In this document: positions 23,257 to 31,827 of the stretch, in pieces
Numbering within the stretch: the first letter of the stretch is position 1
How the letters are laid out: each line of letters opens with the position of its first letter
Origin: Acidithiobacillus marinus
GTDB lineage: Bacteria; Pseudomonadota; Gammaproteobacteria; Acidithiobacillales; Acidithiobacillaceae
Reading direction: 5' to 3'
DNA: 64,000 nt
Assembly (NCBI RefSeq): GCF_002847505.1
Contig: NZ_MXAV01000053.1
Coordinates: 36,857 to 100,856, forward strand
Position numbers and translations under genes: made by a program
The notes under the pieces: model-generated
Databases searched by the model: none
Told to the model about the DNA's origin: nothing
The model's input: the letters and a program-made list of their open reading frames with translations, nothing else

Positions 23257-24615
23257 ATGCTGGATGTTCAGTTTGACGTTTCTTCTAAAAAAAACATCAT
23301 GGCGTTCGCGTCTTGTTTGTTTGTGTTAAGTACACCAGCTTTTGCTGGTGGTCATGAAGATGTATGCATCTTAAATGCGCTTGGCAAAAATGACACACAT
23401 TCATGTGAAAAAATATACGGTCAAATCAATTTTTTACAGCATATAACCCCGTCTATGCAAGTTTCAAAAATTGATTTTAATCGAAATGGTTGCGCAACCA
23501 TTAGTACAGGTGTATCGAATACCTCCTATTGCGGGTTTACGATGCATGCGACGTATGATGCTATGCGTAAGTTTTTGGTGAATAGCCTCACAGTTTCTTT
23601 TGGCAAGAATATGTACGGTGGTATATCTTGCGCAGCCCCTTTATCGTTAAACACCAGTGGTGACATCGCAAAGGATGGTGGCGATACTTACCATATTGTG
23701 TGCTCAAAGAATTATTCAGAGTTGCCGCTTTATGCTTTAGAAAATATTGGCAAGAAGAGTCGCATGTTTAATAATGCCAGATTTCTTGATGGTGCTAATA
23801 TTGCGGAGCTGTTCAAGCACAGAAATAATCTGTTTCGCGGCTATCTTGAAGAAAGAATGGGTAACGAATTTATCATAGCCCAAGTTTGTAGTTCTCAATA
23901 TTCTTGTTCTGGGACCACGCCGCAACCAGCTTTTTTGAGTCTCAGCCCGGTAGTATTGAATACTGATGGAGAACCCAAGAAAGATAACGGAATGGATGTT
24001 TATTACTCTGGATTCCTGCCGCTATCCTATATCGAAAAATCGATCAGAAGTGCAAATGGCGAAGATTTTGTCTATCTTAAACGTGGTGCCTCTCAAAAAC
24101 AGAAAATAGGATACATTTCTAAACAAAATAAATTTAGTGCTTGGCTTAATGATCCTTCAGTTCATCTTATGACCACGAGATATAGTCATTATTATCATTC
24201 ATACTTTAACACTAACAGCCAAGCCTTTTTTAAGTTTCTGTCGAGATCTGGAAAATGGGTGTATGTAACGCCAGGAGTCTCGATTAAACATATCTCTAAG
24301 TTGTACATCCCGGCACCAAGAACAGAAAAATCAATCATAACTGTCCTGAATTCTATGCCAGACATAAAATTCAGCGGCCATGCTGGTCCGCACGGGCTGA
24401 AAAAATGGATGCTCAAGGCTCGTACTGGTTACAATACAGTTTGTGGTGTTGTCACATCGACAAACGGTAGCACAATAACCGTATTAAATAAAAAAATGGT
24501 TAACGTAACTTATCCATCTGGGCTCTTGTTTGCCATGCAAGAATCCGGTAAGTGTTCTTTCAAGAAAGCTAAAAAATTCAAACTAAAACAAAGTGTCATT
24601 TTTTATAGCCACTAG
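23257..24615 (+). CDS. Secreted Cys-containing protein, unknown
   Basis: 452 residues; AGGTGAG precedes the ATG at 23257. The signal peptide is internal to the first 33 residues (NIMAFASCLFVLSTPAFAGG). Many cysteines (EDVCILNALG, HSCEKIYG, NGCATIS, SYCGFTM, ISCAAPL, IVCSKNY, QVCSSQYSCSG) suggest disulfides in the periplasm or outside. No family recognised. AT-rich like its upstream neighbour, with which it probably forms one transferred unit. Confidence 0.75.
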   Translation: MLDVQFDVSSKKNIMAFASCLFVLSTPAFAGGHEDVCILNALGKNDTHSCEKIYGQINFLQHITPSMQVSKIDFNRNGCATISTGVSNTSYCGFTMHATYDAMRKFLVNSLTVSFGKNMYGGISCAAPLSLNTSGDIAKDGGDTYHIVCSKNYSELPLYALENIGKKSRMFNNARFLDGANIAELFKHRNNLFRGYLEERMGNEFIIAQVCSSQYSCSGTTPQPAFLSLSPVVLNTDGEPKKDNGMDVYYSGFLPLSYIEKSIRSANGEDFVYLKRGASQKQKIGYISKQNKFSAWLNDPSVHLMTTRYSHYYHSYFNTNSQAFFKFLSRSGKWVYVTPGVSIKHISKLYIPAPRTEKSIITVLNSMPDIKFSGHAGPHGLKKWMLKARTGYNTVCGVVTSTNGSTITVLNKKMVNVTYPSGLLFAMQESGKCSFKKAKKFKLKQSVIFYSH

Positions 24616-24874
24616 AGATGCCTAGGCATTACGATGGATCACCTCGGGCTGGGTGGCTTCGTATTGCCATCCAGTAAGGTGCGGGCTTTTGCGACCTGGT
24701 TTTACCAGCTCAAGTGTAATCTCCTGCGTTTCGAGATCGACCGTGATGGAATCCCGGCGTACCAGTGGGAAAAGAGAGGGGTATCACTCTATACCACGTC
24801 TAATATCCGAAAGTACCGAGAGCCACGCAATGCTACATTCCGCTTGATGAATCGCATTGAGCGTGACGTGTAAT

Positions 24875-26805
24875 CCGGAGTTCGACAGTTAATCTCGCAA
24901 CTGATTGATATCGTTTATAACTATTTCAAAACGCTCCACTACAACAGCGTTAGTTGCTGAGACGCGGCCGGTTTTTTTACCCGGAGGGCATGCAGAACCT
25001 CATTTTGGCTATCGTGGATGGAAGACACCCCGGCTACCGGCGGGGCATCATTGAGACGGATCTGGTGATGTTGAATGCGGCGTAGCTGCTCCAGGGCGCG
25101 TTCCGGCGTCAGCCCGGTGTGACTCGCCCGTAAACGACTGCGCATGACCCGATGCAGAATCAGCGCCATGAAGCAGATTGCTGCGTGCGCCCGTATCCTG
25201 TCGGGCAGGCGGTGGTAGACCGGGCCGATTTCCAGCTCGGATTTGAGCACTTTGAAGCCCCGTTCGATATCGGCGAGAGACTGATAGCGGGCCACGACCT
25301 CTGCCGGTGACAGGTCCTGCACATTGGTCACCAGCAGCAGCTTGCCATCCATGCGCTCCGCCCGCGTCCGTGCAGCTTCGTCAATATCGTAGCTAAACTG
25401 CTGTGCGGCCATGTCCACCTGGATGATGCGCGAACAATGCGCCTCGCAGACGGCATGGTAGAAGCGGGCCTTGGCCCCGCTGTCGGAGAGCTTGCGGCCC
25501 CGGTGTTTCTTGCCGGCATCCTGATCATCCAATTTGCCCGCCCATTGGTCAGCCTGGGTAAGCAGTGCCTCAATCCGCGCATTCCGCTTGGCGGTCTGGT
25601 CCGCCGCCGTCATGGGATCATGGGCGATGACCAGCCGCAGGTTGTTCCAGGGGCGCTCACCGATGACTTCTTCCGTAGCCGTGTGGCACGACTCCCGCTG
25701 GAAACTATCCAGCAGATCGGTAAATTCATGGTATCGCCGCCCCGGCACGGCCAGAATAAACTCCAGAGACTGTCCATTGGTCAGCCGGATCGCCTGCAAG
25801 GCCTCCAGATTGTCCAGGCTCAACAAACCGCGATCGGCAATGAGCACCAGGCGCCGTACCGTCGGAAAGCGCTCCAGTACTTTACCCAGGGTCGGCAGCA
25901 GCGTTTTGGTCTCTGCGGTGTTGCCATCGAAGACCTCATGGTAGATCGGCAAACCCTCTGCCGTCTGCACGACCCCCAGCAGGAACTGGCGGGCAATCAG
26001 GCCTTCCTTGGCCATCCCGAATTGCCGGACGTCTCGGGGAAGCGTGACCAAGCCTTCACTGCGGATGGTGGTGAGGTCATAGAAGACTACGGACAGGTCC
26101 TGATCGATCAGGGGGCGCAACAGTCCGGCTACCACAGCATCGACGGCAGGCTGTTGCTCCATCAGGGCGTCCATGCTGCGTAGGAGTTGCTGGTGGGTAA
26201 TCGCTGCTACAGGCACATCCGGCAAGGCGACGGTTTCCACCCAGCGCAAGACGCCCAGTTTCGATTCGGGATCACAGAGCCGGTTCAGGACCATCACCCG
26301 GATCAGCGCTTCCACATCGGTCGTATGGCGCGTCTTGCGGAATACCTGGCGCAGCGCCCCGAATCCCAGTTCCTTCCACAGTTCAGTCAGGGCCCAGACA
26401 TCGCCCAAGGCACGCGCAGATTCAAACGCGATGGACGGCGGGGAAGAAACCACTGGCATCGCTGCGGGTGTTTGCCCGCTGACCTTCATCAGGCCCGAAA
26501 TCACGGCATTCAACTGACTATCGACCTGGTCCAGCCGACCCAGTGTGGCGACGGTTCGCTTTTTGACCTTTCCGGCATCATCCCGGTAGGACTCCACAAG
26601 CTGAACATAGCGGCGGCTGCCGGAGGTGGTTATTTTCACATGCATGCCGCCACTTTATCAGCGTTCATCGTCGTGTCAATGAAAGAGTAAAAGAATTGAA
26701 ACGTGCCACCACAGAAGTTTTATAAAAGTCGCGCTGAAACCCCTATGAATGCTGGAGTGGCGTTACGAAATTGCCGATTTTTGCTGATGAACTGTCGAAC
26801 TCGGG
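24875..26805 (-). mobile_element. Intact IS1634-family element
   Basis: 1931 bp with terminal inverted repeats CCGGAGTTCGACAG (left) and CCCGAGTTCGACAG (right, complement), 13 of 14 matching. It is flanked by a 6-bp direct repeat TGTAAT at 24869-24874 and 26806-26811, the target duplication. It carries a single full-length transposase. The clean duplication shows simple insertion into the DUF3800 pseudogene. Confidence 0.93.
24939..26645 (-). CDS. IS1634-family DDE transposase
   Basis: 568 residues, full length for the family. N terminus MHVKITTSGSRRYVQLVESY is typical. DDE-fold motifs: VVFYDLTTIRSEG (first Asp), RRLVLIADRGLLSLDNLEAL (second Asp), and YQSLADIERGFKVLKSELEI with the Y-(2)R-like E signature, followed by RIRAHAAICFMALIL. 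It looks intact and the element has both ends, so it may still be active. Confidence 0.95.
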   Translation of the reverse strand: MHVKITTSGSRRYVQLVESYRDDAGKVKKRTVATLGRLDQVDSQLNAVISGLMKVSGQTPAAMPVVSSPPSIAFESARALGDVWALTELWKELGFGALRQVFRKTRHTTDVEALIRVMVLNRLCDPESKLGVLRWVETVALPDVPVAAITHQQLLRSMDALMEQQPAVDAVVAGLLRPLIDQDLSVVFYDLTTIRSEGLVTLPRDVRQFGMAKEGLIARQFLLGVVQTAEGLPIYHEVFDGNTAETKTLLPTLGKVLERFPTVRRLVLIADRGLLSLDNLEALQAIRLTNGQSLEFILAVPGRRYHEFTDLLDSFQRESCHTATEEVIGERPWNNLRLVIAHDPMTAADQTAKRNARIEALLTQADQWAGKLDDQDAGKKHRGRKLSDSGAKARFYHAVCEAHCSRIIQVDMAAQQFSYDIDEAARTRAERMDGKLLLVTNVQDLSPAEVVARYQSLADIERGFKVLKSELEIGPVYHRLPDRIRAHAAICFMALILHRVMRSRLRASHTGLTPERALEQLRRIQHHQIRLNDAPPVAGVSSIHDSQNEVLHALRVKKPAASQQLTLL

Positions 26806-27335
26806 TGTAATGTCTTCTTTGTTGACCTCCAAAAAAATCCCATTCGCCGGAATCACACAATCCTAAAAAGCTTTATCGGGCCGTATTGCGGGAGTCTATC
26901 TAGCGCATAGATCAATTTTGTGTTGAGCATAGAGGCCATTTCCAGATTGTTCTGGATGAGATGAAAAACCAAGATGACTTCCGATCCCAGATCGTTTCTG
27001 AAGCCTCGATTCAGATGTTTCGCGAAGCTCGCTCATCAATGATAGAGCCGCCGATCCAGGCTGAGAGTCATTTATTCCAGACATTGCAGTGTGCTGATTA
27101 GCTATGCGGCTTGGTCTGTCACGTCGGCTGCTATGAAGTAATTCCCGAAGTTTACGCGGATTTCAGCTGGACTAAAAAATACTTTACTCATCGACTCAAG
27201 CGCGTGGCACCAAAAAGCGGCATTCGTCGTGAGCGTCAGATTACCGGTGATGCGCTCACCACAGACCTATCCGGCGGCGCAGACTGAGGCATATATGCGA
27301 AATGTGCGCTGGTGGTGTGGTTCCCGTTTGTGCGT

Positions 27336-28028
27336 TCAAACCTTGGCATCGCCCATCAACACCTCTTCCATAATCACTTCGCCCGTGGATTTGACGGTTA
27401 CTCTTCCGGTCATGTGGGTTATGGGATCCTCCGGAGTTTCCTTTTTCTTTGCCCGATCAATCGCGCGTTGGATGCAGGCGCTAATACGATCAAAGCGCAT
27501 GGCCGGAATATCCTTTCCGCCACTGAACAGCATGTCCTGGCTTTTATACCGGACGGAGACGGTCACATCCACCCGGGCGGCGCTTCCGCCTCTGCCCTCG
27601 GAGCGTGCTGCAGTCTCCGGGTAATACACCAGGTCAATCCATAAGGGGATGCCGATACCCCTCTTTTGCGCGGCGGCCAGAATATATTGCCTCGGGGCGG
27701 GTTTGGGTATGCCTCTTTTTAAGTCATTTTTGGCGACAAAAACACAGGCACCGCCTATTTCGTCATCCTTCACCAGTGCGACAACGGTAATGAGCGTACG
27801 GTGTTCTTTGTCGATGACCAAAATATAGGGGAACCAGTATCTTTTCTCGACCTTCCCCCAGATCACGGCATAGAGGTACTCGCCTTCATCTTCGGTCAAG
27901 CTTTCCATGATGACCGCTGATGTATTCGCTTCTGCAATGAAGTCCTCTGTGTTCATTTCAAACAGTTCCTGGATTTTTTGCGTAGCCGGGCGGCTGGCCA
28001 GTCTGATGACAGGTTTTTGGTTGTTCAA
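27336..28028 (-). CDS. Hypothetical protein, possibly TTG start
   Basis: I favour the TTG at 28028 because GAGGG lies just before it; the frame is open to 28121. About 230 residues, mixed alpha/beta: TEDFIAEANTSAVIMESLTE, WFPYILVIDKEHRTLITVVA, PAPRQYILAAAQKRGIG, IPLWIDLVYYP, then a basic helix RISACIQRAIDRAKKKE. No family recognised and no signal peptide. It lies downstream of recJ in the same orientation, about 145 bp apart. Confidence 0.65.
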   Translation of the reverse strand: MNNQKPVIRLASRPATQKIQELFEMNTEDFIAEANTSAVIMESLTEDEGEYLYAVIWGKVEKRYWFPYILVIDKEHRTLITVVALVKDDEIGGACVFVAKNDLKRGIPKPAPRQYILAAAQKRGIGIPLWIDLVYYPETAARSEGRGGSAARVDVTVSVRYKSQDMLFSGGKDIPAMRFDRISACIQRAIDRAKKKETPEDPITHMTGRVTVKSTGEVIMEEVLMGDAKV

Positions 28029-28173
28029 TTTACCCTCGTTGATGTCTCGATTTTTGATGTCCCTGCAGCTGCGCAAACAGCGCTGGCCGGAATGGGCAGG
28101 ATGTTTGCGTGAAAATAGCACACCTTACAGTCGCCGCCAAAGCTACGCGCTGTGAAGCAAACCAGTTTGACCG

Positions 28174-29904
28174 CTAATCAAAAACCTGGGTTACCATGAT
28201 TTCCAAGTTTTCGTTGCCGCGAAACCGGTTGATCGTCGGGGTGAACGTGCAGGCAATAGACTGTCCCGGTTCCGGAATGGGCTGTTCGGCGAACTTCCCT
28301 TTTCTGAACCAAATCCCTTTAACGAGCTTTTTCCCAATTCTGGTCTGGAATTTTAACCCTCCTTTGGCTACTTCCTGGACTTCGTATAAATGCAATCTGC
28401 CCGTAAAAAGTGGTGGCTCGAAGCCTCGACCCCATGGCCCGCCATCTTCAATAGCTCTTATGTTTTCCATGGTGAAATCACGGTCATCCAATGGCCCATC
28501 GGTCACGACGTTTTCTACCAGGTCAGCTTCGGCTAGCATGGCCTTTACCGTTTTTTCAAATGCCACGGCAAAAGTCTTTATGGCCTCCTCGGTGCCAACC
28601 AGCATCAAACCCGCAGCGGCCGCATGGCCGCCGAACCGCGTGATGATACCAGGGGTGCGTGTGTCGGTTGCTGCGATAGCATCGCGCAGGTTGAGCCCCG
28701 GTATGGACCTCCCTGAACCTTTGTATTCACCGTTTTCCGCTTTGGTCAGAACAATGGTCGGACGATGGTAGGCCTCCCGGATTTTTCCCGCCACGATGCC
28801 GATAATACCTTCGTGCCATTGGGGATTGCTGACCACGATGCTGTATCCCACGTCGCCTAAACTTTGCTGCTGTTCCTTGAGGATGTTGTCTGCTTCTTCC
28901 TGTATTTCCGCCTGAATGTCCTGGCGTGAGCGGTTCATGGCATCGAGCTCCTGTGCGATAGGCATGGCCTCGGCTTCGGTCTTGGCCAGCATCAAGCGCA
29001 CGCTTTTCTTCATGTCGGCCAATCGTCCGGCTGCGTTGATACGTGGGGCCAGCATGAAAGCGATGTCGGTTGCGGTGATATGTTCCGCATTTCTTCGGGC
29101 GACCTCTATCAGTGCTTTAATCCCGGGCCGGCAGGTGCCAGAGCGAATTCTGCCGATACCCTCTGCAATCAGGATTCGATTGTTTTTTTCAAATGGTGCT
29201 ACATCCCCAATGGTGGCTACCGCCACCAGGTCCAGCAATGGCATCAGGCTCATCTTGGGGATGCCTTGCTGTTCAAACCAGTTTCGGCGCTCCAGTTCGG
29301 CCCGCACTGCGCCTGCTACATAAAAGGCGACCCCGACCCCTGCCGTGCCTTTCCAGGGAAAATCGCAGCCGGGTTGATTGGGATTCACGATAGCGTAGGC
29401 ATTGGGTAGGGTGTCTCCGGGTAAATGGTGGTCCGTGATGATGACCGTCATGCCTCTCTGGTTAGCGGCTTCTACCCCTGCATGGCTGGATATGCCGTTA
29501 TCCACCGTAATAATGAGATCGATGCCTTCTGGCATATCTGCAACGAGGCTCGGGGATAGTCCGTATCCTTGTTTGATCCTGTCCGGGATGAAGAGCACTG
29601 GGGTTTTCCCGCCCATTTTTTCGATGGCTTCTATGAGCAGGCTTGAACTCGCGGCCCCATCGGCATCAAAATCTCCTGAAATAACAACGTGATGCGCCAT
29701 TTCTATGGCGTCTGCTATTCTTTCTGCGGCCTTTTGGAGGCCCTTCATTTTCTCCAGGCCTTCTATATCCTTGATGGTTTGCCTGATCTCGCTCGTGGTT
29801 TTAATGCCCCGCGCAGCATAGATTCTGGCCAGCAGATCGCTTAAGCCTTCCTGCTTGAGAGTTGCGAGGTATTCTGGATTTACTTCTCTGGTAAGAATTT
29901 TCAC
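28174..29904 (-). CDS. recJ: RecJ single-strand DNA exonuclease
   Basis: 576 residues from a GTG at 29904 with AAGGAG 5-6 nt upstream. DHH-family motifs are intact: VVISGDFDADGAASSSLLIE (motif I), IDLIITVDNG (II), VIITDHHLPGD (III, the DHH), and in the DHHA1 half NPQWHEGIIGIVAGKIRE and RFGGHAAAAGL. RecJ is a Mg/Mn-dependent 5'-3' ssDNA exonuclease used in repair and recombination. A host would have its own copy, so this one probably serves the mobile region. An OB-like C-terminal part (LYEVQEVAKGGLKFQTRIGK) is present. Confidence 0.95.
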   Translation of the reverse strand: MKILTREVNPEYLATLKQEGLSDLLARIYAARGIKTTSEIRQTIKDIEGLEKMKGLQKAAERIADAIEMAHHVVISGDFDADGAASSSLLIEAIEKMGGKTPVLFIPDRIKQGYGLSPSLVADMPEGIDLIITVDNGISSHAGVEAANQRGMTVIITDHHLPGDTLPNAYAIVNPNQPGCDFPWKGTAGVGVAFYVAGAVRAELERRNWFEQQGIPKMSLMPLLDLVAVATIGDVAPFEKNNRILIAEGIGRIRSGTCRPGIKALIEVARRNAEHITATDIAFMLAPRINAAGRLADMKKSVRLMLAKTEAEAMPIAQELDAMNRSRQDIQAEIQEEADNILKEQQQSLGDVGYSIVVSNPQWHEGIIGIVAGKIREAYHRPTIVLTKAENGEYKGSGRSIPGLNLRDAIAATDTRTPGIITRFGGHAAAAGLMLVGTEEAIKTFAVAFEKTVKAMLAEADLVENVVTDGPLDDRDFTMENIRAIEDGGPWGRGFEPPLFTGRLHLYEVQEVAKGGLKFQTRIGKKLVKGIWFRKGKFAEQPIPEPGQSIACTFTPTINRFRGNENLEIMVTQVFD

Positions 29905-29997
29905 GGATACTCCTTATTGCCTTTTTCTGCTTCTTTATATGAGACATATTTTACCACTTATATCTGGTTTTCATGGTAAAAAATGGCGAGAAAGCGC

Positions 29998-30022
29998 AAA
30001 AAAATAGGCCCATAAAGGGCCT
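29998..30022 (-). terminator. Intrinsic terminator
   Basis: On the minus strand AGGCCC-TTTAT-GGGCCT followed by A then seven T. It closes the short transcription unit that starts at the leader promoter 30486 and contains only the small membrane-protein gene. Confidence 0.85.
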
Positions 30023-30039
30023 AGTCGGTTACTTGAAAT

Positions 30040-30315
30040 CTACTTGAAATCTACACCCCCGAGTAATACCCCTGTTCCTGCCGCGAGAATCGGGAGGGTC
30101 AGGAAAGCAAATGCTTGTCGGAAGTCTATGCTTGCTTGCGTGTTCATGATGACGATCAGGACGATGCTTGTCGGCACAATAAATGTGACGATCATCAATG
30201 TCCACCGTGCATCCAGCCCTGTCACGCGATCTACATATCCGGCAAAATAGCCGATGCATCCCGTGGCGAATGAAAGCGTAATCACAACAATGGTAATGAC
30301 GGTCAATGGAGACAT
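30040..30315 (-). CDS. Small three-helix membrane protein
   Basis: 91 residues from the ATG at 30315 (AAAAAGGAAAAG upstream). Three hydrophobic segments: LTVITIVVITLSFATGCIGY, WTLMIVTFIVPTSIVLIVIM and FAFLTLPILAAGTGVLLGG. No family recognised. The stop region holds an 11-bp tandem repeat (TAGATTTCAAG). It is a single-gene unit controlled by the second copy of the conserved leader RNA and ended by the terminator at 29998-30022. Confidence 0.75.
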   Translation of the reverse strand: MSPLTVITIVVITLSFATGCIGYFAGYVDRVTGLDARWTLMIVTFIVPTSIVLIVIMNTQASIDFRQAFAFLTLPILAAGTGVLLGGVDFK

Positions 30316-30393
30316 GACTTTTCCTTTTTTGAAAAGGCGCTTTCGCACCGATAGTATGAAGAGAGAGGCGCTACTGGTTGAAAACCGGCCTCA

Positions 30394-30457
30394 TATTGCG
30401 TCGCAGATTCCCGGGCTGCTGTTTTCATCGAAAAGATGATGGGTGGTAAGAGCCTTT
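30394..30457 (-). ncRNA. Conserved 5' leader RNA element, copy 2
   Basis: Minus-strand copy of the element at 18552-18613. Core GGCTCTTACCACCCATCATC, then CGATGAAAAC, GCAGCCCGGGAATCTGC and GACGCAATA. The CATC/GATG and GCAG/CTGC stems are kept while loops change (TTT versus TTTTC), which fits selection on RNA structure. The rest of the leader (30316-30393) to the membrane-protein gene is not conserved. Confidence 0.6.
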
Positions 30458-30486
30458 ATCGTAGTTTTTTAGATGATTATTGTCAA
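30458..30486 (-). promoter_or_regulatory. Sigma70-type promoter of shared leader, copy 2
   Basis: TTGACA (30486-30481), 17-bp spacer, TACGAT (30463-30458) on the minus strand. The -35 box overlaps the last codons of the Mrr-like gene. Same geometry as copy 1 at 18523-18551. Confidence 0.75.
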
Positions 30487-31022
30487 TTTTCGCGTAGAGG
30501 ACACTCCCCTGCGAGCCAGCTGGTGAGTCTGCTGCCGGAGATGATGGTAACGCCTTGAGCAAGGTGCTTGCCGTTTTTCGGGGTTTTCCCGGTGTGGACG
30601 AAAATTCCGCCCACACAACCTTCCCTCTGCGCGTCCACCCGGAATTGTTCAATATGGGCCTTGTTGACGGCACCACGGTAGCGTTTGCACTGAATAGCCC
30701 ACCATCCTTCATCCATATATACCTGTCCGTCCAGGCCGCCATCCCCGGTGTACCGCTGATTGCGGCGTATGGGGTATCGATCGCGCTGAAACGCTTCCAG
30801 GACCAGCTCTTCAAACACCAGGGGGTCGATGGAGCGCAAATATGCCAGTCGGCGGGCGAAAGTTGCTTGCGTGTCATTGCCCGTGATGTCCGAGATTTTT
30901 TTGATGCTCTTTTTTCCTTGGGTTATTCTGTGCTTATGCCCCGCTTTATGAGCGGCCTTCTGATTCCCCCGGATCGTTAAAGCTCTCACTACCAGGGTTT
31001 TGAGATGGGTCATCGACCACAT
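30483..31022 (-). CDS. Mrr-like restriction endonuclease-fold protein
   Basis: 179 residues; GAGG lies 8 nt before the ATG at 31022. The catalytic core of the Mrr-cat (PD-D/E-x-K) family is clear: FEELVLEAFQRDRY, GDGGLDGQVYMDEGWWAIQCKRY (active-site Asp in GGLDG and Q-x-K in IQCKRY) and GGIFVHTGKTPKNG. The N terminus is basic. Single-domain proteins of this type cut DNA in defence or act on mobile elements; its target is unknown. It overlaps the preceding small membrane-protein gene. Confidence 0.8.
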   Translation of the reverse strand: MWSMTHLKTLVVRALTIRGNQKAAHKAGHKHRITQGKKSIKKISDITGNDTQATFARRLAYLRSIDPLVFEELVLEAFQRDRYPIRRNQRYTGDGGLDGQVYMDEGWWAIQCKRYRGAVNKAHIEQFRVDAQREGCVGGIFVHTGKTPKNGKHLAQGVTIISGSRLTSWLAGECPLREN

Positions 31023-31143
31023 TTTCCGTTCCTCTTTGTCCGGTTTTTCCTAAAGGGTTGGGCTGCTGGGTCCATCGCGAATAGAGCAGCATAAGAATGG
31101 CTACCAGCAATACAAATATGAGTGATCCGATGAATTGTGCCAA
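30946..31143 (-). CDS. Small single-pass membrane protein
   Basis: 65 residues from a TTG at 31143 with GGGGG 6 nt upstream. One transmembrane segment (FIGSLIFVLLVAILMLLYSR) and a polar acidic tail rich in Pro, Asn and Ser. No family recognised. It overlaps the Mrr-like gene by 77 nt and follows the multi-pass membrane protein gene by 13 nt. Confidence 0.6.
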   Translation of the reverse strand: MAQFIGSLIFVLLVAILMLLYSRWTQQPNPLGKTGQRGTENVVDDPSQNPGSESFNDPGESEGRS

Positions 31144-31156
31144 ACCGTACCCCCTG

Positions 31157-31786
31157 CTATTCCATGGAGTTGCGAACTACAGTCACAAAATAAGGTGCAG
31201 ATACAATCAATGGCAGATTCAGGAATGCCACGACTTCTGCTTGTGGTATGCGGAAGATGAGTAGCAAAATGGACAGCCCCATGAACATGGTGACCCAGGC
31301 GTAGGCCAGCAGGATCGCGAATCTTTGCTGGCCGCTCTTCAGGTTATTCGCATCCGGGTGGTTGGGCTGGCAGAACCCGGTTCTGAAAAACCGCCATCCG
31401 GTTTCTATGCTTTCTTTTAACGATTGACCTTCCAAGAGCCCCGGAATCGTGAACAAAGGAATCATCGGTGTGCTGCCGATAGGCGCCCAGAGCGCCAGTA
31501 TCACCAGTGCCTTGAGCGAAAAGTTTGGCGTCATCCAAGCCCATGGCGCCGTTTGCAGCGCCATGGAGAGGGTATACAAAGACACGAGAATGGCGCTGGA
31601 TACAATCAAAATACCTATGGCTTTTGTGCGGAGATTCCTGGCTTTTGGCAGCCCAGTTATAAAAACCGGTATCGAGAAGAACAGTCCCATCCAGGGTGAT
31701 GATGAAAAAATGGCGATGGCGGCCATGGTCGTAGCGATGATGACGCGGCCCGGGTGCGCCCACATGAGTTTCGTGGTGTTTGTCAT
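31157..31786 (-). CDS. Multi-pass membrane protein
   Basis: 209 residues from the ATG at 31786 (GGGGG upstream). A start at 31852 would overlap the EAL gene. About six hydrophobic segments, e.g. VIIATTMAAIAIFSSS, WMGLFFSIPVFITGL and FAILLAYAWVTMFMGLSILL. The N terminus and overall plan resemble the membrane protein at 40034-40753, so the two may be distant paralogues. Function unknown; inner membrane. Confidence 0.7.
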   Translation of the reverse strand: MTNTTKLMWAHPGRVIIATTMAAIAIFSSSPWMGLFFSIPVFITGLPKARNLRTKAIGILIVSSAILVSLYTLSMALQTAPWAWMTPNFSLKALVILALWAPIGSTPMIPLFTIPGLLEGQSLKESIETGWRFFRTGFCQPNHPDANNLKSGQQRFAILLAYAWVTMFMGLSILLLIFRIPQAEVVAFLNLPLIVSAPYFVTVVRNSME

Positions 31787-31827
31787 CCAGCCCCCAACGA
31801 AGTGGAGCCCGACTTTTTCCAGGGGTC

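Larger units (their letters stand above)
24616..27287 (+). pseudogene. DUF3800 protein gene, broken by IS1634 element
   Basis: Left of the IS: LGLGGFVLPSSKVRAFATWF and WEKRGVSLYTTSNIRKYRE match the DUF3800 N-terminal region, but the first ~15 residues (the D-E-S-G strand) are missing. Right of the IS (26812-27287): VFFVDLQKNP, KKLYRAVLRESI, QFCVEHRGHFQIVLDEMKNQ, HLFQTLQCAD and YADFSWTKKYFTHRLKRV continue the same family. The right part needs a frame change and has two TAG stops; one sits at the conserved Trp of QCAD-W. So the gene was decaying apart from the IS insertion. DUF3800 proteins are RNase-H-like and often found on mobile DNA. Confidence 0.75.

Noticed and set aside
25437..26183. Plus-strand 248-codon frame opposite the IS1634 transposase
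   Set aside because: Antisense shadow of a high-confidence transposase.
24616..27287. Stop-codon recoding (two in-frame TAG) in the DUF3800 gene
   Set aside because: The gene also lacks its start, needs a frameshift, and is split by an IS; decay explains it without recoding.
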